Source: Pseudomonas sp. v388 (GTDB taxonomy: Bacteria > Pseudomonadota > Gammaproteobacteria > Pseudomonadales > Pseudomonadaceae). Taken from it: a stretch of DNA of 64,000 nucleotides. The notes under the pieces were generated by a model. The model did not search any database and was not told where the DNA came from. It saw nothing but the letters and a program-made list of their open reading frames with translations. Shown here piece by piece: positions 34,655 to 42,996 of this stretch. How positions within the stretch are numbered: the first letter of the stretch is position 1; each line of letters starts with the position of its first letter. The stretch spans positions 62,001 through 126,000 of the forward strand of contig NZ_RHQN01000008.1 of assembly GCF_003935425.1 (NCBI RefSeq), written 5' to 3'. The position numbers and the translations under genes are program-made.

Positions 34655-35710
34655 ATGAACATGACCTCCAGACAGACCCTGGCCTTGTGCGGCGCCGCCA
34701 TCGTGCTCGCCGGCCTTGGTTTGTATACCCTGGCCGGCGACAGCGCGCGGCAGACCACCAACGATGCGTTCGTCACCGCCGATTACTCGGTGGTGGCGCC
34801 CAAGGTATCGGGCTTCATCAGTCAGGTGCTGGTGGAGGACAATCAGCCGGTCAAGGCCGGGCAATTGCTGGCGCAGATCGATGATCGCGATCTGCAGACC
34901 GCGCTGGCCTCGGCCGAAGCCGGTGTCGCCACTGCCACAGCGCAGCTTGAACAGGCTCGCGCGGTGCTGCAACGCCAGGCATCGGTGATCGCCCAGGCGC
35001 AGGCGGCATTGGTGGCCAGCAACGCGGCGGTGAAATTTGCCGAGCAGGAACGCACGCGCTACGAACACCTGGCAGGCGCCGGTGCCGGCACGCTGCAAAA
35101 CGCGCAGCAGGCACGCAATCGTATCGACACCGCCAATGCCCAGCATGCCAGCGCCACGGCCTCGCTGGTGGCCGAGCGCAAACAGGTGGACATTCTGGTC
35201 GCCCAGCAGCACAGCGCCGAAGCCGGCTTGCAGCGTGCCCAGGCGGCTCGTGACCAGGCGCGGCTGCAACTGTCCTACACGCACATTCTGGCGCCGGTCG
35301 ACGGCGTCGTCGGCGAGCGTGCCGTGCGGGTCGGCAATTACGTCAACCCCGGCAGCAAGCTGCTGTCGGTGGTGCCGCTGGAGCACGCCTACGTGGTGGG
35401 CAACTTTCAGGAAACCCAACTGACCCACGTCAGCGTCGGCCAGGCTGTTGAGGTGCGTGTCGATACCTATCCCGGCGAGGTGCTTCGAGGCCACGTGCAC
35501 AGCATCGCTCCGGCTACCGGCGTGACCTTTGCCGCGATTCGTCCTGACAACGCCACCGGCAATTTCACCAAGGTGGTACAGCGGATTCCGGTCAGGATCG
35601 TCCTGGATGCCAATCAGCCGCTGGCCGGCCGCCTGCGGGTTGGCATGTCGGTGGAGGCCCGCATCGACACGGAAACGAGCGTCGACCAGGCGCGGGTAAG
35701 TGCCTTATGA
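34655..35710 (+). CDS. HlyD/EmrA-type membrane fusion (adaptor) protein
   Basis: A 351-residue periplasmic adaptor anchored by one N-terminal helix (LALCGAAIVLAGLGLYTLA). The first half-lipoyl strand is DYSVVAPKVSGFISQVLVEDNQ split across the motif, an alpha-helical hairpin spans about residues 85-190, and the second lipoyl half follows with THILAPVDGVVGERAVRVG. It connects the permease 22 bases upstream to the channel protein, whose ATG overlaps its stop (ATGA). The start at 34655 is the only ATG before the membrane helix that keeps the family length. Confidence 0.92.
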   Translation: MNMTSRQTLALCGAAIVLAGLGLYTLAGDSARQTTNDAFVTADYSVVAPKVSGFISQVLVEDNQPVKAGQLLAQIDDRDLQTALASAEAGVATATAQLEQARAVLQRQASVIAQAQAALVASNAAVKFAEQERTRYEHLAGAGAGTLQNAQQARNRIDTANAQHASATASLVAERKQVDILVAQQHSAEAGLQRAQAARDQARLQLSYTHILAPVDGVVGERAVRVGNYVNPGSKLLSVVPLEHAYVVGNFQETQLTHVSVGQAVEVRVDTYPGEVLRGHVHSIAPATGVTFAAIRPDNATGNFTKVVQRIPVRIVLDANQPLAGRLRVGMSVEARIDTETSVDQARVSAL

Positions 35711-37128
35711 CTCGCGCATTCGGCCGCAGCGCGGTGGCTGTCGCAATGCTGGCGGCGTTGGCAGGTTGCCAGGTCGGGCGGGATTTCCAGCGCCCGTCAG
35801 GCAGCGATATTCAGTGGCTGCCGATTCAGGGCGAACAGGCTCCCAGCCGAATTAATACCACCCCAACCAGCCCACGTTGGTGGGAGGTGTTTCAGGATGA
35901 GCAGCTTTCTTCGCTCATCGACCGTGCTGCGACGGCCAACCTGGATGTGCGCATGGCGGCGGCACGGTTGGATCAGAGTCGTGCTGCACGCGCGGTGATC
36001 GCGGGTGAAGAAACGCCCCAGCTGGCCGGCAATCTGGGTTATCAGCGCAAGCGCAACAGTGCTGAGGGCTTGAATGATCCGTCGGGCAATGCGGGCCGTG
36101 CACCGTTCAGCCAGTGGGATGGTGGTATCGGCGCCAGCTGGGAGCTTGATCTGTGGGGGCGGGTCGGGCGCGAAGTCGAAGCGGCCGATGCCAACGTGCA
36201 GGTGGCCGAGAACGATCGACGGGCCGCCGTGCTGTCGCTCCAGGCGGAAGTGGCGAACGACTATCTGCAGTTGCGTGGTCAGCAGCACACCTTGAGCGTG
36301 ACCCGGCAGAATCTTGAGCTGGCGCGCAACAGTCTGAAGCTGTCCCGCGTCCGCTTGGCCGATGGCGTAGCCACTCATCTCGATGTCGCTGAAGCGGCGG
36401 TGGAAGTGGCGGCGCTGGAGTCGCGTCTGCCGGTGCTCGAACAGCGGCAGGCGCAGTTGATCAATGCGCTGGGTTTGCTGCTGGCGCAAACACCGCGCAC
36501 CTTGCAGGCCGAGTTGCAGGCACCGGTTGCCATGGCGGCGGTGCCGGCGCAGGTTCCGGTCGGGCTGCCCTCGCAACTGGCCGAACGCCGGCCGGATATC
36601 CGTCGCGCCGCGGCCAGGCTGCATGCGGCGACCGCCAGCATCGGGGTCGCCGAAGGGGATTTCTATCCGCGGATCATGCTGTCGGGCAACGTCGGTTTTC
36701 AGGCGTTGCAGCTGTCGGACTTCGGCAGCTGGGGCTCGCGACAGTTCGGCATCGGTCCGCAGTTGAGCGTGCCGATCTTCGAGGGCGGGCGGTTGCGCGG
36801 CATGCTGCATCTGCGCCAGGCGCAGGAGCAGGAAGCGGCGCTGGCCTATCAGCAGACGGTGCTGCGCGCCTGGCAGGAAATCGATGACGGCATGAGCCTG
36901 TACAACGCGACCCAGTTGCAACAACGCAAGCTGGAGGAGGCGGTGCAACACAACCGGGTGGCGCTGGAGGCCGCCAAGCGGCAGTACGTCGAGGGCGTGG
37001 TGGATTTCGTCACGGTACTGACCGTGCAACGTACCTTGCTGGCCACCGAAGAACAGTGGGTCCAGAGTTCCACCACCCAAGCCCAGGCCCTGGTGGGCCT
37101 GTACTGTGCGTTGGGCGGTGGCTGGTAA
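35707..37128 (+). CDS. Outer-membrane efflux lipoprotein (OprM/NodT family)
   Basis: A 473-residue TolC-type channel. The signal peptide ends in a lipobox (LAALAGCQVG, cysteine about residue 21). Two OEP repeats are visible (about 60-250 and 275-465), with PRWWEVFQDEQLSSLIDRA at the start and QLAERRPDIRRAAARL introducing the second repeat. It completes a tripartite exporter with the two upstream genes. The stop lies three bases from the convergent antiporter stop. Confidence 0.93.
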   Translation: MTRAFGRSAVAVAMLAALAGCQVGRDFQRPSGSDIQWLPIQGEQAPSRINTTPTSPRWWEVFQDEQLSSLIDRAATANLDVRMAAARLDQSRAARAVIAGEETPQLAGNLGYQRKRNSAEGLNDPSGNAGRAPFSQWDGGIGASWELDLWGRVGREVEAADANVQVAENDRRAAVLSLQAEVANDYLQLRGQQHTLSVTRQNLELARNSLKLSRVRLADGVATHLDVAEAAVEVAALESRLPVLEQRQAQLINALGLLLAQTPRTLQAELQAPVAMAAVPAQVPVGLPSQLAERRPDIRRAAARLHAATASIGVAEGDFYPRIMLSGNVGFQALQLSDFGSWGSRQFGIGPQLSVPIFEGGRLRGMLHLRQAQEQEAALAYQQTVLRAWQEIDDGMSLYNATQLQQRKLEEAVQHNRVALEAAKRQYVEGVVDFVTVLTVQRTLLATEEQWVQSSTTQAQALVGLYCALGGGW

Positions 37129-37131
37129 GCG

Positions 37132-38940
37132 CTAGAGCCTGACGGCTTCTTCCTCCAGGCGGTCGGCCTCGAACAGTTGCGCCAGCTCGACCCGGGCTTC
37201 CCGCGCGGTCTGCAATACCTTGGCTTCGTCGTCGTAGACTTCATGCTGCGCCTGCAACACCTGCTCGTCATGGCGCTTGAAGCGGGCGATGCGCGCATCC
37301 GCCTGAGCCTGACTCAAGCCCAGACCCATCAGGGTCTGCCGGCTCATTTCTAGGCTCGAATAGAAGGTTTCCCGCACCGCTTGAGCACCGACGTCTATCA
37401 ACCGGTGAACGTGCTGGCGGTTGCGCGCCCGGGCGATGATCTTCATGTGCGGGTACAGCTTGCGCACCAGTTCGGCGGTCTTGATGTTGGTGTCCGGGTC
37501 ATCGGTGGCGATGACGAAGAACTCCGCTTCATGAACCTTCGCCGCCCGCAGGATTTCCGGGCGCAACGGGTCGCCGTAGAACACCGGCACGTTGCCGAAA
37601 CTGCGAGAGAACTCGATGGATTCCACGGCGGTGTCCAGGGCGATGAAAGGAATCTTCTGCGCCCGCAGGATTCGCGCCACGATCTGGCCCATGCGGCCCA
37701 TTCCGGCGATCACCACCCGCGGCTCGTCGGTCTGGATGTCGCGATACTCGTCCGGCACCTCGGTGGTCTTGGGTTTGGGCCTGATCCAGCGGGCCAGGGC
37801 CATGAACAGCAGCGGCGTCATGGCCATCGACAGGGTGATGGTCAGAATCAGCAGGTCGTACAGCTCGGGGGTGAACAGACCTTGATCGCTGCCGATCTTG
37901 AACACGACAAAGGCGAACTCGCCGCCCGCCGCCAGGACCAGTCCCAGCCGCAACGCACTCTGCTTGCCCAGCCCGCCGGCCAGCCGACCGATGAAGAACA
38001 GCAGCGGCAGCTTGATGGCGATCAGCAACAAGGTCAGGCCAAGTACCACCAGCGGCGCGCTGAATAGCAGGCCGATGTTGGCGCCCATGCCGACGCTGAT
38101 GAAAAACAGACCCAGCAACAAGCCTTTGAACGGCTCGATCTGCGATTCGAGTTCGTGGCGGTATTCCGAGTCCGCCAACAGCAGACCGGCCAGGAATGCG
38201 CCGAGCGCCATGGACACGCCCACCAGTTCCATCAGCCAGGCGGTGCCGATCACCACCAGCAAGGCCGTGGCGGTGGACACTTCCTGAATGCGGGTCTTGG
38301 CCACGATGCGGAATACCGGACGCAGCAGATAGCGGCCGCCGATCACCACGATGGCGATGACACCCAGCACCCGCAGGCCGTGGACCAGGCTGTCGTGGGT
38401 ATCGAGGGCCTGGTCGCTGCCGGAGAGCAAGGGCACCAGGGCAATCAGCGGAATCGCGGCAATGTCCTGGAACAGCAGAATGGCAAACGCCAGTCGGCCG
38501 TGGGGGCTATTGAGCTCCTTGCGTTCGGCAAGGCTTTGCAGACCGAACGCCGTAGACGACAGCGCCAGCCCGAGGCCCAGTACCACAGCGGTGTTGAGCG
38601 ACTGGCCGAACGCGAGCAAGGCCACTGCGCCGATCACGATGCCGGTCAACAGCACCTGCGCCATGCCAACGCCGAACACCGACTTGCGCATCACCCAAAG
38701 GCGTTTTGGCGACAGCTCCAGGCCGATGATAAACAGCAGCAATACCACCCCAAGTTCCGAAATATGCGCGACACTCTCCGTATCTCCGATCAACCCCAGC
38801 ACCGAAGGGCCGATGATCACTCCGGCGATCAGGTAACCGATCACGGCGCCCAATTGCAGGCGTTTGGCGAGCGGGACGGTGAGTACGGCGGCGAGCAGAA
38901 ACACGACTGCGGCCTGCAGCAGGCTGCCTTCATGGGGCAT
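37132..38940 (-). CDS. Kef-type K+/H+ antiporter (CPA2) with TrkA-N domain
   Basis: A 602-residue potassium efflux system. Residues 1 to about 385 form a 12-13-helix CPA2 exchanger (LFIIGLELSPKRLW, ILLFQDIAAIPLIAL with the ion-site aspartate), followed by a Rossmann-type RCK/TrkA-N domain beginning VVIAGMGRMGQIVARIL near residue 405 and a charged coiled tail. This fits KefC/KefB-like proteins. No KefF/KefG ancillary flavoprotein gene lies next to it. The start at 38940 has AAGGAG upstream; a frame extending 18 codons further is rejected. Confidence 0.92.
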   Translation of the reverse strand: MPHEGSLLQAAVVFLLAAVLTVPLAKRLQLGAVIGYLIAGVIIGPSVLGLIGDTESVAHISELGVVLLLFIIGLELSPKRLWVMRKSVFGVGMAQVLLTGIVIGAVALLAFGQSLNTAVVLGLGLALSSTAFGLQSLAERKELNSPHGRLAFAILLFQDIAAIPLIALVPLLSGSDQALDTHDSLVHGLRVLGVIAIVVIGGRYLLRPVFRIVAKTRIQEVSTATALLVVIGTAWLMELVGVSMALGAFLAGLLLADSEYRHELESQIEPFKGLLLGLFFISVGMGANIGLLFSAPLVVLGLTLLLIAIKLPLLFFIGRLAGGLGKQSALRLGLVLAAGGEFAFVVFKIGSDQGLFTPELYDLLILTITLSMAMTPLLFMALARWIRPKPKTTEVPDEYRDIQTDEPRVVIAGMGRMGQIVARILRAQKIPFIALDTAVESIEFSRSFGNVPVFYGDPLRPEILRAAKVHEAEFFVIATDDPDTNIKTAELVRKLYPHMKIIARARNRQHVHRLIDVGAQAVRETFYSSLEMSRQTLMGLGLSQAQADARIARFKRHDEQVLQAQHEVYDDEAKVLQTAREARVELAQLFEADRLEEEAVRL

Positions 38941-39182
38941 GGTTGACTCCTTGGTCGAGCGTAAGGCTGGAAACATGTTGAAACGCACGGGCATTAAACC
39001 ATGGGAAATTTACACGGCAACGTTCATTCACCCATGACGGTCATCAACAAAGGTGATGACTGGGTTGTCTGGCGCGGGCGCAGGCGCGGGGAGAGGAGAG
39101 GCATGCGGTGCTGCAAGGGCGTAAGATGGGCGCGCATTTGCGCGAGGCCAATGCAGATCATGAAGAAATCAGGAACCCGGTT

Positions 39183-39371
39183 ATGACCAACAAGCAGCGT
39201 TTGATGTATTCGATTCTGATCGCCCTGGGCGTGCTGGCAATCATGCTGGGCTTGTCCCACTTGCAGAACAGCGGCGTGATTACCGAGAAGACGTTTCAGT
39301 ACATCGCGATTGGCGTGGCGGTGCTGGTGGTGATCCTCAACGGCATCATGCGCCGCAAGGTCAAGCGCTGA
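39183..39371 (+). CDS. Small two-helix membrane protein, unknown function
   Basis: A 62-residue protein with two hydrophobic helices (about 9-27 and 39-56) joined by a short polar loop (QNSGVITEKTF) and a basic tail (RRKVKR), predicting both ends in the cytoplasm. I do not recognise a named family. The ATG at 39183 is chosen because the first helix begins right after MTNKQR; an upstream in-frame start would add a non-hydrophobic 25-residue part. It is divergent from the antiporter gene and convergent with the Fur-like gene. Confidence 0.75.
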   Translation: MTNKQRLMYSILIALGVLAIMLGLSHLQNSGVITEKTFQYIAIGVAVLVVILNGIMRRKVKR

Positions 39372-39395
39372 GCACGGCGGGCCGGTGGCAATCGG

Positions 39396-39782
39396 TCATC
39401 GGCCCGGCGCGTTGTCAGGATGGTCGAGCCAGGCGGCGGCGCGTGCATCCAGTCGATAGGTCTTGTCGGCGTCGAGCGTGATCACGCCTTCATCGCACAA
39501 CCGCTTGAGCACTTCACGCACACTGAGAAATGACAGCGGCACGTCAAGCCGCAGCAGATGTCCATGCACGCCGCGCACGCCGAGGGCCTTGCCTTGCTCG
39601 CCGGCCACCAGCAGCGCGTCAAGCACCTTGAGCCTGACCAGACTGCTGCGCAGGCCGAAACTCTTGAGTAACAGGCGGATATGTTCGTTGCCGGGCCGCT
39701 CGGCTTGCGCCGCAGGCGCCTGGGTGGCGATTGCCGTCTGGCGCAGCAGGGTGCGTGTCGTGACGCCTTGTCGGTTGAACAT
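39396..39782 (-). CDS. Fur-like winged-helix DNA-binding protein lacking the metal/dimer domain
   Basis: A 128-residue protein. Its central part (LLKSFGLRSSLVRLKVLDALL, with a final wing DADKTYRLDA) reads like the DNA-binding domain of Fur/Zur repressors, and pseudomonad homologues are often labelled Fe2+/Zn2+ uptake regulators. The Fur C-terminal domain with its HHH and CxxC metal ligands is missing. The N-terminal 35 residues are low in complexity. The ATG at 39780-39782 follows AAGGAG. Its neighbour is an orphan FecR-type gene, so an iron connection is suggestive but unproven. Confidence 0.6.
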   Translation of the reverse strand: MFNRQGVTTRTLLRQTAIATQAPAAQAERPGNEHIRLLLKSFGLRSSLVRLKVLDALLVAGEQGKALGVRGVHGHLLRLDVPLSFLSVREVLKRLCDEGVITLDADKTYRLDARAAAWLDHPDNAPGR

Positions 39783-39995
39783 GCGCAAACTCCTTTTCAG
39801 GCATTTAACGGGAACTCATTACTAAGACGAACGAGTGCCGGCAATCCTCAATTATTTGTGGAAAATAATCGATCAAGGGCAGGGCAAGGCTGTTCGCCGA
39901 CCGTTCAAGCCCGGTGAGACAGGGGCCTGAAGGGAAGGCGCAGGATTATTGCAGGATGTTTAATGGCCAAGCCGGCGCTTGCGGCAAAGCAGCCG

Positions 39996-41021
39996 TCAGC
40001 CCCGCGGATTACTGCCGGTGCGTTTGGTCAACACCGGATTGCCCTGTTGATTCTGTGTGACACGCACCGGCAGAACCCTGGGCAGGGTGGCGAGCAACGT
40101 CGACATGTCGCGGGTGTTATAGCTGCCGCCCAGGCGCAGGTCGCCGGTCGCCTTGTCGCCCAGCAGAATCGGCTCGGGCAGGTAACGGTTGATCAGCGGC
40201 AGGGCTTCGCTCAGCGGCAGATCATTGAAGATCAGCTTGCCGCTGCGCCAGGCCAGGCTGGTGTCCCGGACACTGGTCGTGTTCACCCGGGGCTGTGAGT
40301 CTCCAGGCCGGTAGCTGGCCTGCATGCCGGGCGCCAGTCGGGTATCGGAAGCCGGCTCGGTACGATCGCTGCGCACCTGGACAGAACCGTCCACCAGGGT
40401 CACGCGCACTTGTTCGTCATACAGCCAAACGTTGAAACGTGTGCCGGTCACTCTGACGCTGCCTTGACCTGCAGCCACTATGAACGGATGGGCACTGTCA
40501 TGGCTGACCTCGAAAAACGCCTCACCCTTGGCAAGGGTTACGCTGCGCCGATCCTTGAAGTTGAGGTACGTCAGTCGAGTGCCCAGGTTGAGTTCCACGC
40601 GGCTGCCGTCCGACATGGTGACCAGTCGGGGAGCGTCCTGCGCATCGTAGGTTTCGTAGGCGTTGGGAATCAGCCCCTGATTCCAGCCTATATAACCTGC
40701 GACCGGCAGCGCCAGCGCCACGATGGCCGCTGCCGCCGCCAGGGGATGCCAATTGCGTGTGCGGTGGCGCATGGCCGGTGCCGGAACGGCCAATGACAAT
40801 GGGGTGGGTGCCGGATTGACTGCCGGCACGTCCGCCGACAGCTCCCAGATTTCACACATCGCCTGATACTCGCTCGCATGGCGCGGATCGGCCGCGTGCC
40901 ACTGCGCGAAGATCCGCCGTTCGGCATCGGTGCAGTCCTCGGCGTGCAGACGCATGCACCAGTGCGCGGCGGCATCGGTGACGGCGTCGTAATCTGCTTC
41001 GCTGAGTAAAGGCTCGCTCAT
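39996..41021 (-). CDS. FecR/PupR-type anti-sigma regulator, without adjacent ECF sigma or receptor
   Basis: A 341-residue inner-membrane signal transducer. The N-terminal anti-sigma part (AAHWCMRLHAEDCTDAERRIFAQWHAADP) precedes one membrane helix (about 94-112) and the periplasmic FecR domain (TMSDGSRVELNLGTRLTY, GEAFFEVSHDSAHPFIV), and the C-terminus (LPLSEALPLINRY) resembles the STN domain that meets a TonB receptor. Normally fecI precedes and a TonB-dependent receptor follows; neither is present on either side here. The ATG at 41019-41021 follows CGGAGCGCCC. Confidence 0.88.
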   Translation of the reverse strand: MSEPLLSEADYDAVTDAAAHWCMRLHAEDCTDAERRIFAQWHAADPRHASEYQAMCEIWELSADVPAVNPAPTPLSLAVPAPAMRHRTRNWHPLAAAAAIVALALPVAGYIGWNQGLIPNAYETYDAQDAPRLVTMSDGSRVELNLGTRLTYLNFKDRRSVTLAKGEAFFEVSHDSAHPFIVAAGQGSVRVTGTRFNVWLYDEQVRVTLVDGSVQVRSDRTEPASDTRLAPGMQASYRPGDSQPRVNTTSVRDTSLAWRSGKLIFNDLPLSEALPLINRYLPEPILLGDKATGDLRLGGSYNTRDMSTLLATLPRVLPVRVTQNQQGNPVLTKRTGSNPRG

Positions 41022-41217
41022 GGGCGCTCCGTGCTTGACTGATGGCGCATTCTACTCCTTGATCTCCTTTGGGGAGAACAACGTATGGCTATTGAGTATC
41101 AAGGCGGGCTCTATTAGTTCGTGAATGTGATCGGCTCTCATTGATGACATTCCAGCCCGGGCCTTTCCTCAGTACGGTGTGAGTCCCGCGTCCATCTTCC
41201 CGATCACGGAGCATCCT

Positions 41218-42249
41218 ATGGCTACCACTGCCGACAATGACATGCCCAGATCCATCTCCTGGCAGGAGCTGGTCGACGTGCTGTATCGCATCTTCATCAC
41301 CCATGGCACGTCGGACGAGGTGGCGAGGGTGCTGTCCGAGAACTGCGCCAGCGCCCAGCGGGACGGATGCCACAGCCACGGCATCTTCCGGATTCCAGGT
41401 TATCTTTCATCGCTGGCCAGCGGCTGGGTCGACGGGCGCGCAGTGCCTGTGGTCGAAGACGTCGCGGCCGCCTTCGTCCGGGTCAATGCCGCCAACGGCT
41501 TCGCGCAACCGGCCCTGGCTGCCGCACGAGCATTGCTGGTGACCAAGGCCCGAAGCGCGGGCATCGCGATTCTGGCGATACGCAGCTCCCATCACTTCGC
41601 TGCCTTGTGGCCGGACGTTGAACCATTCGCCGAAGAGGGCCTGGTCGCGTTGAGTATGGTCAACAGCATGACCTGTGTCGTACCTCATGGCGCGACGAAG
41701 CCGGTGTTGGGCACCAACCCCATTGCCTTCGCCGCACCTCGCGCTGGCGGCGGCCCCATCGTGTTCGACCTGGCGACCAGCGCCATCGCCCACGGTGACG
41801 TGCAGATCGCTGCCCGGGAAGGCCACCGACTGCCGCCGGGAATGGGGGTCGACGCACAAGGCCTGCCGACCCAGGACCCCAAGGCAATCCTGCAAGGCGG
41901 CGCGCTGCTGCCGTTCGGCGGTCATAAAGGCTCGGCACTTTCCATGATGGTGGAGCTGCTGGCAGCCGCGCTGACCGGCGGCAACTTCTCTTTCGACTTC
42001 GACTGGTCACACCATCCGGGCGCCCAAACGCCCTGGACCGGGCAGGTCATCATCGTCATCGATCCTGACAAAGGCGGTGCTGGGCATTTTGCTCAGCGCA
42101 GCGAGGAACTCGTGCGCCAGCTTCACGAGGCCGGCCAGGAACGGATGCCGGGTGATCGGCGCTATGCGGAACGCGCCAAGGCTGCAATGACCGGCATCGC
42201 GATTCGCGAAAGCGACTGGGCTCGACTCGAAGCGCTGGCAGGGAATTGA
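41218..42249 (+). CDS. dpkA: Delta1-piperideine-2-carboxylate / delta1-pyrroline-2-carboxylate reductase
   Basis: A 343-residue member of the Ldh2/MDH2/DpkA NAD(P)H oxidoreductase family. The catalytic region NCASAQRDGCHSHGIFR and the binding stretches IRSSHHFAALWPDVEPFAEE (to the family pattern) and LPFGGHKGSALSMMVELLAAAL match Pseudomonas DpkA closely. It reduces cyclic imino acids to L-pipecolate or L-proline in D-lysine and D-proline breakdown. Start at 41218 with GGAG upstream. It stands alone, without the usual amino acid oxidase or regulator beside it. Confidence 0.87.
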   Translation: MATTADNDMPRSISWQELVDVLYRIFITHGTSDEVARVLSENCASAQRDGCHSHGIFRIPGYLSSLASGWVDGRAVPVVEDVAAAFVRVNAANGFAQPALAAARALLVTKARSAGIAILAIRSSHHFAALWPDVEPFAEEGLVALSMVNSMTCVVPHGATKPVLGTNPIAFAAPRAGGGPIVFDLATSAIAHGDVQIAAREGHRLPPGMGVDAQGLPTQDPKAILQGGALLPFGGHKGSALSMMVELLAAALTGGNFSFDFDWSHHPGAQTPWTGQVIIVIDPDKGGAGHFAQRSEELVRQLHEAGQERMPGDRRYAERAKAAMTGIAIRESDWARLEALAGN

Positions 42250-42327
42250 ACGGGAGCAGGCGGGCGGCCATCCGGCAACGGTGCTTTAATACCACCCCAT
42301 AGGTTTTGAGTTAGCGACGTTATTCTC

Positions 42328-42358
42328 CCCCCTGCCGCTGGTCATCAGCGGCAGGGGG
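42328..42358. terminator. Perfect 13-pair hairpin after dpkA
   Basis: CCCCCTGCCGCTG and CAGCGGCAGGGGG pair without mismatch around the loop GTCAT. No T-run follows on either strand, so it is either a poor intrinsic terminator for dpkA or an mRNA 3'-end stabiliser. It lies about 65 bases before the LexA-box promoter. Confidence 0.5.
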
Positions 42359-42396
42359 AGGCAATCGCCGTCGCTGACCATTCGTCGATTCCAGGG

Positions 42397-42437
42397 TTGC
42401 CTTGGTGCGGAAATTTAAATACTGTATGTATACACAG
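42397..42437 (+). promoter_or_regulatory. LexA-controlled promoter (SOS box 42422-42437)
   Basis: The -35 TTGCCT (42397-42402) and -10 TACTGT (42420-42425) are 17 bases apart. The SOS box CTGTATGTATACACAG starts inside the -10; with flanks it reads as a longer palindrome (ATACTGT/ACAGTAT). Repressor binding would block the polymerase directly. The start of transcription is expected near 42432, 27 bases before the small gene. Confidence 0.85.
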
Positions 42438-42458
42438 TATCCGCAAATGAGGTTTGTC

Positions 42459-42638
42459 ATGTCCTTGAATTCTGTACAAAGCCCGGTTGCCCAGCATCAG
42501 TTTGCCACGCCATTGCTCGATGAAATGCAGAGGGAAGATTTCCTGGCGCTGGCCGCTGCGCTTCGTCAGTTCAACGCCTATGAATCGCAAATCACCAAGG
42601 TGATCGAGACTGCCCGGTCTTGCAGCGCAGGCGAGTGA
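42459..42638 (+). CDS. 59-residue SOS-controlled small protein, unknown function
   Basis: The protein has a short polar N-terminus (MSLNSVQSPVAQHQF) and one amphipathic helical stretch (LDEMQREDFLALAAALRQFNAYE), with no signal peptide and a single cysteine near the end. I do not recognise a named family. The ATG at 42459 follows GAGGTTTGTC and lies 27 bases downstream of the predicted start of the LexA-box promoter, which supports it as a real SOS gene. The frame could be read from further upstream but that would cross the operator. Confidence 0.75.
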   Translation: MSLNSVQSPVAQHQFATPLLDEMQREDFLALAAALRQFNAYESQITKVIETARSCSAGE

Positions 42639-42707
42639 TGGCTGCCGCATGAGGGGTCCGCAGGCCAGCGTGGTTGTCGAGCAAGCTCAACTTCGCGTTG
42701 CTTGTCG

Positions 42708-42735
42708 ATATACGAAACATATATGCTTCGTATAT
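42708..42735. promoter_or_regulatory. Palindromic operator of the parD-like/map operon
   Basis: ATATACGAA (42708-42716) and TTCGTATAT (42727-42735) are perfect nine-base inverted arms with a ten-base A+T-rich centre. The repeat covers a likely promoter (TTGCTT at 42698, 16 bases, TATATG at 42720) and ends 18 bases before the ParD-like start. This is the position expected for autorepression by a ribbon-helix-helix antitoxin-like protein. Confidence 0.7.
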
Positions 42736-42753
42736 TCAAACGCGAGGTGAACC

Positions 42754-42996
42754 ATGGGGCTGGTCAAGATTTCCGAACACATGCACGCCAATGTCCGTGC
42801 AGGCAGCGTTGCGCTGGGGCGTTCCATCAACGCTCAGGCAGAACACTGGATGCGGGTCGGCATGATCGCCGAATTGCATCCCACCCTTGATTACAGTCAG
42901 ATCTGCCAGCTGCTGATTCGTATCCAGGATGTAGAAGGCGCCATGCCTACCGTGCAGGCTGGTGATGCTCCTTCTCTCGTTCAGGTGGCTTCATGA
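42754..42996 (+). CDS. ParD-like family protein (ribbon-helix-helix type)
   Basis: An 80-residue protein. The N-terminal KISEHMHANVRAGSVALGRSINAQAEHWM resembles ParD-like antitoxin proteins that share the ribbon-helix-helix fold (a beta strand at 4-8, helices about 10-38), and the tail is flexible. The ATG follows GAGGTGAACC. Its stop overlaps the start of a methionine aminopeptidase gene (ATGA), a pairing repeated in many proteobacteria. No ParE toxin gene is present. It probably represses its own operon through the palindrome just upstream; this is inference. Confidence 0.83.
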   Translation: MGLVKISEHMHANVRAGSVALGRSINAQAEHWMRVGMIAELHPTLDYSQICQLLIRIQDVEGAMPTVQAGDAPSLVQVAS

